Counted from the stretch's first letter, positions 35,338-44,312 are shown. The stretch: 64,000 bases of DNA from Yunchengibacter salinarum (GCF_037658235.1 NZ_JBBJLN010000001.1:404975-468974); one strand, 5' to 3'. Numbers and translations: made by a program. Notes: generated from the letters alone by a model not told the origin.

Positions 35338-37119
35338 ATGACCGGTCAGTGGACCAGCCTGCCCGCCATGTTTTTCGAGCAGGCGGAAGCCAATGCGAAA
35401 AAACCGCTCACCTATACCAAGACGGATGGCAAGTGGGTCAGTCGGTCATGGGGGGATGTGGCCGATCAGGTGTTGCGGCTGGCGGCGGCCTTGCGCACCC
35501 TGGGCGTACAGAACGGCGACCGCGTGGTGCTGGTCAGCGAAAACCGCCCCGAATGGCTGGTGGCCGACCTGGCGATCATGACGGCGGGGGCCATTACGGT
35601 TCCCAGCTACACCACCTATACGGCGCGTGATTACCTTCACATTCTGGAAAATTCCGGCGCGCGCGTGGGCATCGTTTCCAGTCGGCAACTGGCCCGCACC
35701 TTTCTGAAGGCGGCACACCAGTCCGACGAGATGGGCGATGTGGTGGTGATGGAGGAAATGAAGCTGGAGCAGGAAGTGAACGCCCGGCTTCACGACTGGT
35801 CCACGATCATTGGCAGCGCCACCCCCGACAAGGCGGCCCTGAAAGACTATACGGCATCACTTGGCCGGGACGACATTGCCTGCCTGATATATACATCCGG
35901 CACGGGGGGCGCGCCCAAGGGGGTGATGCTGCATCATGGCAGCATCCTGCATAATTGCGAAGGCGCGCGGGAGGTGATCCGCCCGCTTGGTATCAAGAAC
36001 AATGTGTTTCTCAGCTTTCTTCCCCTCAGTCACGCCTATGAGCATTCGGCGGGTCAGTTCCTGCCGCTCTCCATCGGGGCGGAAATCTGGTATGCGGAGG
36101 GGCTGGACAGGCTCGCCACCAATATGGCGGAAGCCCGCCCCACCATCATGGTGGTGGTGCCGCGCCTGTTCGAAATGCTGCGCACCCGGCTGATGCGCCA
36201 GATCCGCAAGGAAGGGAAACTGCGCCAGAAGCTGTTTGACATGGCGTTGTCGCTGGGCACCCGCCGCATCAAGGGCGAGCCCATGTTCCTGACGGAACGG
36301 TTTCTGGACCGGCTTCTGGAGCGCACCGTGCGGCGCAAGGTGCAGAAGCGCTTCGGTGGCCGGTTGAAGGCGCTGGTGTCCGGCGGGGCGCCGCTGGCGC
36401 CGGATGTGGGCCACTTTTTCGCGGCGCTGGGCCTGCCGCTGTTGCAGGGCTATGGCCAGACGGAATCCGGCCCGGTGGCCAGCGTGAACCCGCCCCATGC
36501 GCCGAAAATGCACACGGTGGGCAAATTGTTGCCCGATACCGAACTGAAGATCGCCGAGGACGGGGAAATCCTGCTTCGGGGCGAACTGGTGATGAAGGGA
36601 TACTGGCGGGATCAGGCCGCCACCCGGCGCACGCTCAGCGATGATGGCTGGCTGCATACGGGCGATGTGGGCCGTCAGGACCGGGACGGCTATCTGGAAA
36701 TCACCGATCGCAAGAAGGACATCATCGTCAATGACAAGGGCGACAATGTTTCGCCCCAGCGGATAGAGGGCATGTTGGCGCTTGAGGAAGAGATCGCCCA
36801 GGCCATGATCTATGGCGATGCCAAGCCCCATCTGGTGGCGCTTGTGGTGCCCGATACGGAATGGATGACCAAATGGGCCAGGGAGCATGACAAGCCCGCC
36901 GAGCTTGGCCAACTGGCCCAGGACAGCGATTTTCACAAGGAACTGGACAAGGTGGTCACCGGGGTCAACAAAAGCCTGTCGAATACGGAGCGCGTGCGCC
37001 GTTTCGCCATCGCGCCGGAACCCTTTTCGATCGAGAACAAGCAAATGACGCCGACCCTGAAGGTGCGGCGCCATGTGGTGATCTCGGTTTATGAGGACAT
37101 TCTGGAAGGGATGTACTGA
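35338..37119 (+). CDS. AMP-dependent long-chain acyl-CoA synthetase
   Basis: Adenylate-forming enzyme of the FadD-like family, 593 residues, which activates a fatty acid to acyl-CoA. Visible motifs are the P-loop LIYTSGTGGAPKGVMLHH (about residue 181), GYGQTESGP, the YWRDQAATRRTL-TGDVGRQDRDGYLEITDRKKDIIV core and NVSPQRIEGML. The usual SGTTG is SGTGG here, a variant seen in this bacterial subfamily. The ATG at 35338 begins MTGQWTSLP. The long open frame upstream is only antisense to the PAS_5 gene. Chain-length preference is not deducible. Confidence 0.9.
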   Translation: MTGQWTSLPAMFFEQAEANAKKPLTYTKTDGKWVSRSWGDVADQVLRLAAALRTLGVQNGDRVVLVSENRPEWLVADLAIMTAGAITVPSYTTYTARDYLHILENSGARVGIVSSRQLARTFLKAAHQSDEMGDVVVMEEMKLEQEVNARLHDWSTIIGSATPDKAALKDYTASLGRDDIACLIYTSGTGGAPKGVMLHHGSILHNCEGAREVIRPLGIKNNVFLSFLPLSHAYEHSAGQFLPLSIGAEIWYAEGLDRLATNMAEARPTIMVVVPRLFEMLRTRLMRQIRKEGKLRQKLFDMALSLGTRRIKGEPMFLTERFLDRLLERTVRRKVQKRFGGRLKALVSGGAPLAPDVGHFFAALGLPLLQGYGQTESGPVASVNPPHAPKMHTVGKLLPDTELKIAEDGEILLRGELVMKGYWRDQAATRRTLSDDGWLHTGDVGRQDRDGYLEITDRKKDIIVNDKGDNVSPQRIEGMLALEEEIAQAMIYGDAKPHLVALVVPDTEWMTKWAREHDKPAELGQLAQDSDFHKELDKVVTGVNKSLSNTERVRRFAIAPEPFSIENKQMTPTLKVRRHVVISVYEDILEGMY

Positions 37120-37156
37120 TCCCTGCTCTTGTCCTGTTTCAATGGCCGGTATCGGC

Positions 37157-37174
37157 CCGGCGCCGGGGCGCCGG
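37157..37174. terminator. GC-rich hairpin between convergent genes
   Basis: An 8-bp perfect stem with a 2-base loop (CCGGCGCC/GGCGCCGG) sits between the acyl-CoA synthetase and hsp20 3' ends. It has no T-run, so it is a weak terminator candidate. Confidence 0.35.
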
Positions 37175-37179
37175 CGGGG

Positions 37180-37614
37180 TCATTTCTTCGAGATCTTGAT
37201 GCGCTTGGGCGCTTCGTTGCCGATCTGACGGCGTGGCACCTTGATGGTCAGGATGCCCTTGTCGAAACGGGCTTCCACGCCGTCCCGATCCGCATCCTCC
37301 GGCAGGCGGAAGCTGCGCTCGAACCGGCCATAGCTGCGTTCGGTAAAGAAGATGCCGTCGGCTTCCGTGCTGCGTTCGTCCCGTTTTTCGCCGCGCACGG
37401 TCAGCAGGTCGCCGTCCAGCGCGATATCCACATCGTCATCCGATACGCCGGGCAGTTCCAGGTTCAGTTCATAAATATTGTCGCTGCGCCGGGCATCGCC
37501 GCTGGGCGTGAAGAAATCCGACACATTGGATGCCAGATTTTTCAGTGGCGCCCACATGTTTTCCCAAAAGGGATGGTCTTCCAGTGCCTGTCGCAGTCTT
37601 GGTGTTTCTTTCAT
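37180..37614 (-). CDS. Hsp20/alpha-crystallin family small heat-shock protein
   Basis: ATP-independent holdase of 144 residues. The alpha-crystallin domain is at about 43-137, starting IYELNLELPGVSDDDVDIALDGDLLTVRGEKR, and has RFERSFRLPEDAD and the FDKGILTIKVPRR motif. The C-terminal KRIKISKK provides the I-x-I tail that mediates oligomerisation. A sigma-32-like promoter lies just upstream (37649-37679), so heat induction is expected. Confidence 0.94.
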   Translation of the reverse strand: MKETPRLRQALEDHPFWENMWAPLKNLASNVSDFFTPSGDARRSDNIYELNLELPGVSDDDVDIALDGDLLTVRGEKRDERSTEADGIFFTERSYGRFERSFRLPEDADRDGVEARFDKGILTIKVPRRQIGNEAPKRIKISKK

Positions 37615-37648
37615 CGGCCTTCTCCTGACAATCGGTTGTCATGGATAC

Positions 37649-37679
37649 CGGATATAGGTGTTCGGTGGCCGATTTGAAG
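37649..37679 (-). promoter_or_regulatory. Sigma-32-like promoter of hsp20
   Basis: On the minus strand CTTC (37679-37676), then 17 bases, then CCTATATCCG (37658-37649). The -10 fits CYTATNTNNG exactly, and the -35 differs from CTTG by one base. The predicted start is about 30 bases upstream of the gene. Confidence 0.75.
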
Positions 37680-37698
37680 ACCTTTCACGGCGATATGG

Positions 37699-38817
37699 TC
37701 ACGGCGATTTGGCCAGCAGCCGGGCCAGCGCTCTTGCCAGTCGATGTGCCGCCAGCCCGTATGCAATCCGCCGCCCGGCGCCTGATATATTTCCTGACAG
37801 AAGGGCTGATGCCGGTGGGCCGCAGCGCGCCTGCTGTGCTTTCAGGGAAAGCCAGCGCCGGGTCAGTTCAAAAAGGGCCGCATGGCGGGCGGCGGGGGTA
37901 TCAAGCGCGGTGGCCAGATGGGGCGCCACGCCCGCATAGCCTTCAAGGAAAGCATCGCTCAGGGCGCGGGGCGCGCCAAGGGGGCCGGGTGTGAGGTTGG
38001 GGCCGGGATGGTGCACGGCCAGATGGCCCAGAAAGCGCGCCATATCCAGCAGGATGGGCGCCGGGCTGGTGGTGGCAAGATCAATCCCCCGGATGCCGCC
38101 GCGTGTCACCAGCAGGTTGCCGGGTGTGAAATCACCGTGCTGGCGTGCCCAGGGGGTGGGTGTCTGGGCTGCCTGTGTTTCGGCCAGATGGGCCAGCGCC
38201 CGCCGGATCAGCGGGGTTTCGGCGGCTGCGCCCGCCCGCTGTGCCATATCGGCCAGGCGCCGGGCCGGGTCGGCATCGCCCAGCGGGCGTTCGTCCGCCG
38301 GGGCGCTGGTGTGGCAGCGGGCCAGCCATATGCCCGCTTCACGCATCAGGCGGCGCCGGACAGCGGGTATGAGAGCGCGGCCCCAGAGCAGGCGCGCCAG
38401 CGGCGGGCCGTCCACCGCCTCCATCAACACGGCGCCAGGGGCCAGCCAGTCTTCCGCCGCTTCCGATGACGCGCCGTGGAGGGGGCGGGGTATCAGGGGC
38501 GGGTCCATGCCGTCCAGTGCCGCGAGGGCCATATGCGCCTGCCGGGCCGTGGCCGACGGGTTCATGGGCCGTGTGGACAGCCGGGCCGATCCGGGCCGGT
38601 ACAGCTTGACGATCACGGCGGGCGGCGCCCCTTTTGGCCGGGCCGCGCCCGTCAGCCGGTACAGGCAGGCACCGCGCCGGGTCGCCATCGGGGCGGCGAA
38701 TGCGCGGGCCAGCGCGGCGGGCTCCGCCCCCTGTCGGGTCAGCGCGGCCTTCAGCCGGTCCAGGCGGGTGCCGGGGTCGGTGTTTTCGGCGGCATCTGAG
38801 GTCCGGTCCCGTGTCAT
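37699..38817 (-). CDS. APH-like phosphotransferase
   Basis: Protein-kinase-like fold of the aminoglycoside phosphotransferase superfamily, 372 residues. The catalytic loop HGDFTPGN is at 227-234 (Asp229, Asn234) and the metal-binding Asp is in GIDLATT (Asp246). An N-lobe lysine candidate is in VIVKLY. Most chromosomal members act on small metabolites or lipid-linked sugars, not antibiotics, and nothing here points to resistance. Very Ala/Arg-rich throughout. The substrate is unknown. Confidence 0.75.
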   Translation of the reverse strand: MTRDRTSDAAENTDPGTRLDRLKAALTRQGAEPAALARAFAAPMATRRGACLYRLTGAARPKGAPPAVIVKLYRPGSARLSTRPMNPSATARQAHMALAALDGMDPPLIPRPLHGASSEAAEDWLAPGAVLMEAVDGPPLARLLWGRALIPAVRRRLMREAGIWLARCHTSAPADERPLGDADPARRLADMAQRAGAAAETPLIRRALAHLAETQAAQTPTPWARQHGDFTPGNLLVTRGGIRGIDLATTSPAPILLDMARFLGHLAVHHPGPNLTPGPLGAPRALSDAFLEGYAGVAPHLATALDTPAARHAALFELTRRWLSLKAQQARCGPPASALLSGNISGAGRRIAYGLAAHRLARALARLLAKSP

Positions 38818-39038
38818 GAAGCCCTTTCCGGCTGGCGCGCCCCGCGGTGTTCACGAAAGGGGCACAGGCATGGCGGCGATCATGATATCCGCTCACCCGC
38901 ATGAAGGAAGGGCTCGCGCGAAAAAGGCCACCGGGATAACCGTTTTTTGACAATCATGGTTTTCATTGCCCGGTCTGGCGGCCATTATGCAGAGGCGCGG
39001 TGATGATTGATCCGGTGCACGAAAAGGGTCGTATATCT

Positions 39039-39054
39039 TTAAAGTTGCATTAAC
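39039..39054 (+). promoter_or_regulatory. CtrA-type binding site (TTAA-N7-TTAAC)
   Basis: TTAA at 39039-39042, seven bases, TTAAC at 39050-39054. This is the full CtrA consensus, 58 bases upstream of the small membrane protein gene that overlaps a histidine-kinase gene. Confidence 0.7.
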
Positions 39055-39111
39055 ATCGCCTATTTGTTCAAGAGTGCGGAGGTCAGGGAAACGCAAGCCA
39101 ACAGAGGTACC

Positions 39112-39252
39112 ATGAGCGAAAAAGACGAGCAGTTCGACCGCAATGATGTACGTCAGGGAACCACTCGCACGGGGGCACGCTATGTTCTTGTCGTCGGTCT
39201 GATCGGGGCGGTTGTCCTGATCGGTCTGACCGTGGTGCTGATGGCACCATGA
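39112..39252 (+). CDS. Small single-pass membrane protein of unknown function
   Basis: Forty-six residues. The N-terminal ~22 are polar and charged (MSEKDEQFDRNDVRQGTTR), and a single hydrophobic helix covers about 24-44, ending VVLMAP. It follows an AGAGG ribosome-binding site at about 39103-39107. The stop overlaps the histidine kinase start (ATGA), so translation is coupled; the kinase has no membrane segment of its own. A role as membrane partner or regulator of that kinase is a reasonable inference but untested. Confidence 0.68.
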   Translation: MSEKDEQFDRNDVRQGTTRTGARYVLVVGLIGAVVLIGLTVVLMAP

Positions 39253-40538
39253 CTGTTGCAGTCAATCCGGCCTTTCCCGAACCGTTCAACGAGTCGTTCC
39301 GCCTGGAGGTCTTGCGCAATCTGGACCTGAAGGATCGGGGCGATGATCCGGTTCTGGACGCGCTGGTGGCACGGGCGTGCGCCCGCTTCGATGTGCCCAC
39401 CGGGTTCGTTTCCCTGCTGGAGGCGGACAGGCAATGGTTTCAGGCCCGCTGCGGGCTGGATATGAAGGGCACCGATCGCAGTGAGGCATTCTGCGCCCAC
39501 ACCATCGTGGATAATGAACCGCTTGTGGTGTCGGATGCCCTTGAGGATACCCGATTTGCCGACAATCCGCTGGTGACCGGCCCGCCTTATCTGCGATTTT
39601 ATGCCGGTGCCCCGGTGGTGGTGGACGGTGCCGCGATCGGTACGCTATGCGTGAGTGATAGCAGGCCGAGACCGGATATGGACCCGGACGACATCGCATA
39701 TCTGACCGGCCTTGCCGGAACGGTGGCCCATTATCTGGTGACCGTTACGGGCAATGCGCCGCACAGGAACAGCGAGGGGCTGACCCGCGAAGGTGTGGCC
39801 CATAATCATCAGGCGCACCACAACCTGCTGGCCCTGTTTGGCCATGAGCTGAAAACGCCGCTCAATGCCATTCTCGGTTTTTCCGATCTGTTGGCCGGGG
39901 CGGGGGATGGCCATTCACCCCAGGAGCGCCGCGAATTCGCCGGATATATCAGTGACGCGGGTGCGCGCCTGTTCAGCGTGATCGACCGTATCCTGACCAT
40001 GAGCAATCTGGAATCCGGCGATATGCGCCTGCATTACGGGCGCGTCATGCTGGATGATCTGGTGGCTGAGGTGGAAGCGTTGAGCGGGCGCCACCTTCGG
40101 GAACGGAACGTGCGGATGAACAGCGAGGTTCCGGGCAAGGTGGCACTTGATGGCGATGAAACCCATCTCGCCCAGGCCCTGGCCGAACTGGTGAGCAATG
40201 CCATCGCTGCTTCCGAAGCCGGCGCGGATGTGGCTTTGCGTGCCGAACGACATTACGATAACAGCCTGATCCTGAAGGTGGATGATGCCGGGCCGGGCAT
40301 GGAGCCCGGTGTGATCCGGCAATTGGCCACCGGGTCAGTGGCGCTGTCTGGCGATATCCGCGCCAAACGCTCTGGTCTCGGCGTCGGCCTGCCCATCACC
40401 CGTGCGATCGCCCGGCTTCATGGCGGCACGCTGGACCTGGTCAACCGAACCCATCAGGGGAAGCGCCACGGCCTGTCCGCCCGGCTGGTCCTGCCGCCGC
40501 ACATGGTGGCGTGGCCTGATGGTCAGTCGGCGCCCTGA
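39249..40538 (+). CDS. GAF-domain sensor histidine kinase
   Basis: Soluble sensor kinase of 429 residues. A GAF domain covers about 30-168, with the AFCAHTI and LRFYAGAPV signatures. A dimerisation/phosphoacceptor domain follows with the H-box FGHELKTPLNAILGFSDLL, phospho-accepting His199. The HATPase_c domain has the N box ALAELVSNAI, G1 DDAGPGM and G2 GLGVGLPITRAI. No receiver domain is present and no response regulator lies adjacent. Translation is coupled to the 46-residue membrane protein. Its end overlaps the convergent mscS-like gene by 16 bases. Confidence 0.92.
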   Translation: MTVAVNPAFPEPFNESFRLEVLRNLDLKDRGDDPVLDALVARACARFDVPTGFVSLLEADRQWFQARCGLDMKGTDRSEAFCAHTIVDNEPLVVSDALEDTRFADNPLVTGPPYLRFYAGAPVVVDGAAIGTLCVSDSRPRPDMDPDDIAYLTGLAGTVAHYLVTVTGNAPHRNSEGLTREGVAHNHQAHHNLLALFGHELKTPLNAILGFSDLLAGAGDGHSPQERREFAGYISDAGARLFSVIDRILTMSNLESGDMRLHYGRVMLDDLVAEVEALSGRHLRERNVRMNSEVPGKVALDGDETHLAQALAELVSNAIAASEAGADVALRAERHYDNSLILKVDDAGPGMEPGVIRQLATGSVALSGDIRAKRSGLGVGLPITRAIARLHGGTLDLVNRTHQGKRHGLSARLVLPPHMVAWPDGQSAP

Positions 40539-41371
40539 ACCATGGTCACGGCGCGCTGCGGGAACGGGATTTCGATGCCGTCCCGGTCGAAGGCTTCCTT
40601 GACCGTGCGGGTCAGGCTGAACTTCATGGGCCAGTAATCGGGGCTGTTGCACCAGATGCGGGCCGTGATGTCCACGCTGTTGTCGCCCAGATTGGTCACG
40701 ATGATCTGGGTTTCCGGGTCCGTCAATGCGCGGCCATCCGCCTTTATGCAGTCCCGGATCACATCCATCGCCTTGCCGATATCGTCGCCATAGCCGATGC
40801 CGAACACCAGATCGCAGCGCCGCGTGTCGTGGAAATTGTAATTCTTGATGGCACTGCCCCAGACCATGCCATTGGGCACGGTGATGCGCACATTGTCCGG
40901 TGTATCCATTTCGGTGGTGAACAGGCTGATGGCGGTGATGGTGCCCGCATGGCCCCCCGCCTCGATATACTCGCCCACCTTGAAAGGGCGGAACAGAAGC
41001 AGCATCACACCCGCCGCCACATGGCTGAGCGTACCTTGAAGCGACAGCCCGATGGCCAGGCCCAATGCGCCGAGCACGGCGATGAAGCTGGTGGTTTCAA
41101 CGCCGAATTCCTCCAGCACCGCCACAAGCGTGAAGGTGATAACGGCGTAGCGCATCAGGGCGGCGAAGAACAGCGCCAGCGTTTCGTCCATCTTGCGTGC
41201 CTTGCGGCACAGTTTCAGGGTCCAGTTGCTGGCGCGCCCGGCCAGCCAGAAGCCGATAACCAGGATCAGCAGCGCGCCGAGCACGGAAAGCCCGAAGCCC
41301 ACAAGGCTGTTGATGGTTTCTTCCTTGCCCAGATACGCCATGATCTGATCCAGCCGTGCCTGCATGGCCAT
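40523..41371 (-). CDS. MscS-family mechanosensitive ion channel
   Basis: Small-conductance mechanosensitive channel, 282 residues, giving osmotic release. Three transmembrane helices are seen at about 20-43, 62-85 and 90-115. The last is the pore helix, with ALGLAIGLSLQGTLSHVAAGVMLLLFRPFKVGEYI matching the Gly/Ala-packed TM3 and following beta domain. The cytosolic part runs to the end. The ATG at 41371 (GGGGGAT before it) is chosen; upstream in-frame Mets have no fit to the family. It is divergent from fumC. Confidence 0.93.
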   Translation of the reverse strand: MAMQARLDQIMAYLGKEETINSLVGFGLSVLGALLILVIGFWLAGRASNWTLKLCRKARKMDETLALFFAALMRYAVITFTLVAVLEEFGVETTSFIAVLGALGLAIGLSLQGTLSHVAAGVMLLLFRPFKVGEYIEAGGHAGTITAISLFTTEMDTPDNVRITVPNGMVWGSAIKNYNFHDTRRCDLVFGIGYGDDIGKAMDVIRDCIKADGRALTDPETQIIVTNLGDNSVDITARIWCNSPDYWPMKFSLTRTVKEAFDRDGIEIPFPQRAVTMVQGAD

Positions 41372-41606
41372 ATCCCCCGTGTTGTGGCCCGACGGGCCTT
41401 CGCGCTGCGCAGGAAGGCGGTGGGGCCGTTTATCTGTTGCGCCCCTGAACGGCGCCCGGCCCTTGCAGGACGATCCCGCCACGCCCACTTCAGAAGCGGG
41501 TGCCGGGTCGGCCTTTGGCCCTTCGGTCACTATGGGGTGAGACCATGGACCTGACAAGCGGGGACCGTGGCCCGCAGCAAATTCGGCCATAAGGAGGCAA
41601 TCTTTC

Positions 41607-43004
41607 ATGACTGAGGAAACCCGCCAGGAGCACGATACGCTGGGCCCGGTGACCATTCCGGGGGATCGCTACTGGGGCGCCCAGACCGGGCGGTGCCTGG
41701 AGAATTTCCCGGTGGGGGACGAGCGGATGCCGCCGCTGTTCATCCGGGCGCTGGGCTTGCAGAAGCAGGCGGCGGCCCGCGCCAATCGCGATCTGGACCA
41801 ACTGGACCCCGACCTGGCCGAAGCCATGGACGCTGCCGCCGCCGATGTGGCGCAAGGCCGCCTGAACGATCACTTCCCCCTGCCGGTGTGGCAGAGCGGG
41901 TCGGGCACACAGTCCAACATGAATGCCAATGAAGTGATCGCCAATCGGGCCGCTGAATTGCTGGGCAGGCCCATGGGCGCCAAGGACCCGGTGCACCCCA
42001 ATGACCATGTGAATCTGGGCCAGTCATCCAATGATACCATCCCCACCGTAATGCATGTGGCCGCCCGCCTCGGCTTGTGGGAAAGCCTGCTCCCCGCCGT
42101 GGATCATATGGAATCGTGCTGCCTGGAACAGTCGGAAAAGTGCGCTGACATCATCAAGTTGGGCCGCACGCATCTTCAGGATGCCGTGCCCATGACCTTT
42201 GGCCAGGAATGGGCCGCCTGGGCGTTTCAACTGCGGCAGGCACGTACGCGGCTGGCCCGCGCGGGCGATGATCTGCTGCCGATTCCGCAGGGTGGCACGG
42301 CGGTGGGCACGGGGCTGTCCACCCATCCGGCCTTTGGGGCGCGGGTGGCGGATCACCTGCATCGCCTCACGGGGCACGCCTTCCGCCCGATGGACAACGC
42401 TTTTGCCGGTATTGCCGCCCATGATGCACTGGTGGCGCTGTCGGCGGACCTGGCCACCCTGGCCACGATTGCCAACAAGATCGCCAATGATGTGCGGTTT
42501 TACGGGTCCGGCCCGCGGGCCGGGCTGGGCGAAGTGATCCTGCCCAAGAACGAGCCGGGCTCCAGCATCATGGCGGGCAAGGTCAACCCCACACAGGCGG
42601 AATCGCTGACCATGGTGGCGGCCCGCGTAATGGGTGGCCACAGCACGGTGGCCATGGCGGCTGCGGGCGGCCAGTTCCAGCTCAACGCCTTCAAGCCCCT
42701 GATCGCCCATACGGTGTTGACCAGTCTGACCCTGCTGGCGGACAGCCTGACCAGCTTCACGGACAGGTGCCTGGCGGGTCTGGAGCCCGTGGTGGCACGG
42801 ATGGAGGAAAACGTGCACCGGTCCCTGATGCTGGCGACACCGCTGATCGGGGAAATCGGTTATGACAGAACCGCCGAAATCGTGGAGCGGGCGCACAGCC
42901 AGGGGGTGAGCCTGCGTGAGGCCGCCCTGGCACTGGAATATCTGGATGGTGCCACCTTTGACCGGGTGGTGGACCCTGTGGTCATGGCCAGGGGGCACGG
43001 CTGA
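41607..43004 (+). CDS. fumC: Fumarate hydratase class II
   Basis: Iron-independent TCA-cycle enzyme converting fumarate and malate, 465 residues. The superfamily signature GSSIMAGKVNPTQAE is at about 318-332, the substrate loop SGSGTQSNMNANEV at about 97-110, and the catalytic-His region GRTHLQDAVPMTFGQE follows. It starts MTEETRQEHDTLGPVTIPGDRYWGAQT, the standard N-terminus. A 235-base gap separates it from mscS. The desaturase gene follows on the same strand. Confidence 0.96.
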   Translation: MTEETRQEHDTLGPVTIPGDRYWGAQTGRCLENFPVGDERMPPLFIRALGLQKQAAARANRDLDQLDPDLAEAMDAAAADVAQGRLNDHFPLPVWQSGSGTQSNMNANEVIANRAAELLGRPMGAKDPVHPNDHVNLGQSSNDTIPTVMHVAARLGLWESLLPAVDHMESCCLEQSEKCADIIKLGRTHLQDAVPMTFGQEWAAWAFQLRQARTRLARAGDDLLPIPQGGTAVGTGLSTHPAFGARVADHLHRLTGHAFRPMDNAFAGIAAHDALVALSADLATLATIANKIANDVRFYGSGPRAGLGEVILPKNEPGSSIMAGKVNPTQAESLTMVAARVMGGHSTVAMAAAGGQFQLNAFKPLIAHTVLTSLTLLADSLTSFTDRCLAGLEPVVARMEENVHRSLMLATPLIGEIGYDRTAEIVERAHSQGVSLREAALALEYLDGATFDRVVDPVVMARGHG

Positions 43005-43103
43005 GGCAAAGCGTCGCTGCTGCAACCCCCTTGGAAAATGGCCGCGAACAGGCTAAATGGGCGCCGTACGGGTGGGGACCCGGCATCCACAAGGGACAAC
43101 CCG

Positions 43104-44129
43104 ATGAGCAAACTGCCCAAACGCACCTATCAGGCTCTGGTCAAAGACCTGTTCGCTCCCCGTCAGAGCATTTTCCTGGCGGATTTCCTGTTGAGCTATG
43201 CGGGCTTTATCGGGGCGCTGGCGCTGTTTCTGCTGGCCGATGGCTGGCTGGCGGTGCCGGGCTTTGCGGGGGCGGTGTTTCTCAGCTATCGCTGTGCCAG
43301 CTTCATTCACGAGATCGTCCACCTGCCGCGCAAGGGCTTCGGCCTGTTCAAGGGGTTGTGGAACGCGCTTTTCGGCGTGCCCTTCATGATGCCGTCCTTT
43401 TTCTATGAAAGCCATCTGGACCATCACATTCCGCGCAAATACGGCACAAAGAACGACCCGGAATATCTGCCCCTGTCAGGCATGAGCGTGCCGGGCTTCA
43501 TCGGTTTCGTGCTGGAACATGCCATTGGCACGCCGATGATCCTGTTCGCGCGCCTGCTGGTGGGCCTGCCGGTGCGCCTGTTCTGGAAGGATGGCGCCAG
43601 CGTGCTGGACCGGCGCTTTTCCTCTCTGGTGATCAACCGGGCCTATGAAAAGCCCACCCGCGCCCGGACCCGCGCGCTGATTGCGGTGGAAGCCCAGGTG
43701 CTGATCGGCACGGTGGTGGTCGCCACATTGGTGGTGCAGGGCGTGATCCCGCTGGTCTGGATCGGCAAGATTTTCGCTGTCTTCGCCACCGGGCTGGTGG
43801 CCAATGTGATCCGCACGCTGTGCGCCCACCGCTATCAGAACCACAGTCTGGAACGGCTGGACGAAGGAGAGCAGTTCGCCGATAGCCTGAATTATGAAGG
43901 CAATCCGGTGATTGGCGGGCTGATGGCCCCCGTGGGGCTGCGCTTTCATGCGCTTCATCACCTGTTCCCGACCATTCCCTATCACAATCTGGCCGAGGCG
44001 CACCGCCGCCTGATGGCGGGCCTGCCTTTGGATGACCCCTATCGGCGGGCCAGTTTCCGCAGCTTCACGCGCCAGCTTGGCCGCCTGATGGGCGAACGCG
44101 GCAATGGCCGGCCCGTGGCGGCGGAATAA
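43104..44129 (+). CDS. Fatty-acid desaturase family membrane protein
   Basis: Membrane di-iron desaturase/hydroxylase, 341 residues. Three histidine boxes are visible: HEIVH at 69-73, HLDHH at 104-108 and HALHH at 282-286, as needed for the di-iron centre. Transmembrane segments lie at about 27-62, 130-150 and 198-235. The position of the double bond or hydroxylation cannot be told. The ATG at 43104 (MSKLPKRTYQALVKD) is chosen over an upstream Met at 43038. A terminator-like hairpin lies about 120 bases downstream. Confidence 0.88.
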   Translation: MSKLPKRTYQALVKDLFAPRQSIFLADFLLSYAGFIGALALFLLADGWLAVPGFAGAVFLSYRCASFIHEIVHLPRKGFGLFKGLWNALFGVPFMMPSFFYESHLDHHIPRKYGTKNDPEYLPLSGMSVPGFIGFVLEHAIGTPMILFARLLVGLPVRLFWKDGASVLDRRFSSLVINRAYEKPTRARTRALIAVEAQVLIGTVVVATLVVQGVIPLVWIGKIFAVFATGLVANVIRTLCAHRYQNHSLERLDEGEQFADSLNYEGNPVIGGLMAPVGLRFHALHHLFPTIPYHNLAEAHRRLMAGLPLDDPYRRASFRSFTRQLGRLMGERGNGRPVAAE

Positions 44130-44148
44130 TCCGGTACGCGGCATTATT

Positions 44149-44166
44149 GTGACATTTCTGTGACAG
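44149..44166. promoter_or_regulatory. Pho-box-like direct repeat
   Basis: Two 7-base units, GTGACAT (44149-44155) and GTGACAG (44160-44166), with a 4-base spacer, the geometry of a PhoB box. On the minus strand they read CTGTCAC-4-ATGTCAC against the PhoB consensus CTGTCAT. It lies about 150 bases upstream of the TonB receptor, but in the reverse orientation. Confidence 0.45.
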
Positions 44167-44246
44167 TTTCGGGAAAAGTCCCGGATCGGGCGCGTTTCGG
44201 TGAAGGGTTTTTATTAAACCGGCGAGTCCAATCCCCCTAAAGTAGA

Positions 44247-44293
44247 GTCGTCGCGCCTCTTCGGGCGGCCTGCATGGCGCGGCGACAAGTTTT
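44247..44293 (+). terminator. Terminator-like hairpin in the TonB-receptor leader
   Basis: An 11-bp stem (44247-44257 with 44276-44286, one G-T pair) is followed after AAG by a run of T. It either ends the desaturase transcript or acts as an attenuator in the leader of the TonB-dependent receptor, whose ATG lies 20 bases downstream. Confidence 0.6.
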
Positions 44294-44312
44294 TTGATCA
44301 AGGGGGATTATC

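Noticed and set aside
37699..38817. Aminoglycoside resistance gene
   Set aside because: The protein has the APH fold motifs, but chromosomal members of this superfamily mostly act on other substrates, and there is no resistance or mobile context.
44130..44312. Cobalamin riboswitch before the TonB receptor
   Set aside because: I see no B12-box-like core in the 183-base gap. Only a Pho-like repeat and a hairpin are present.
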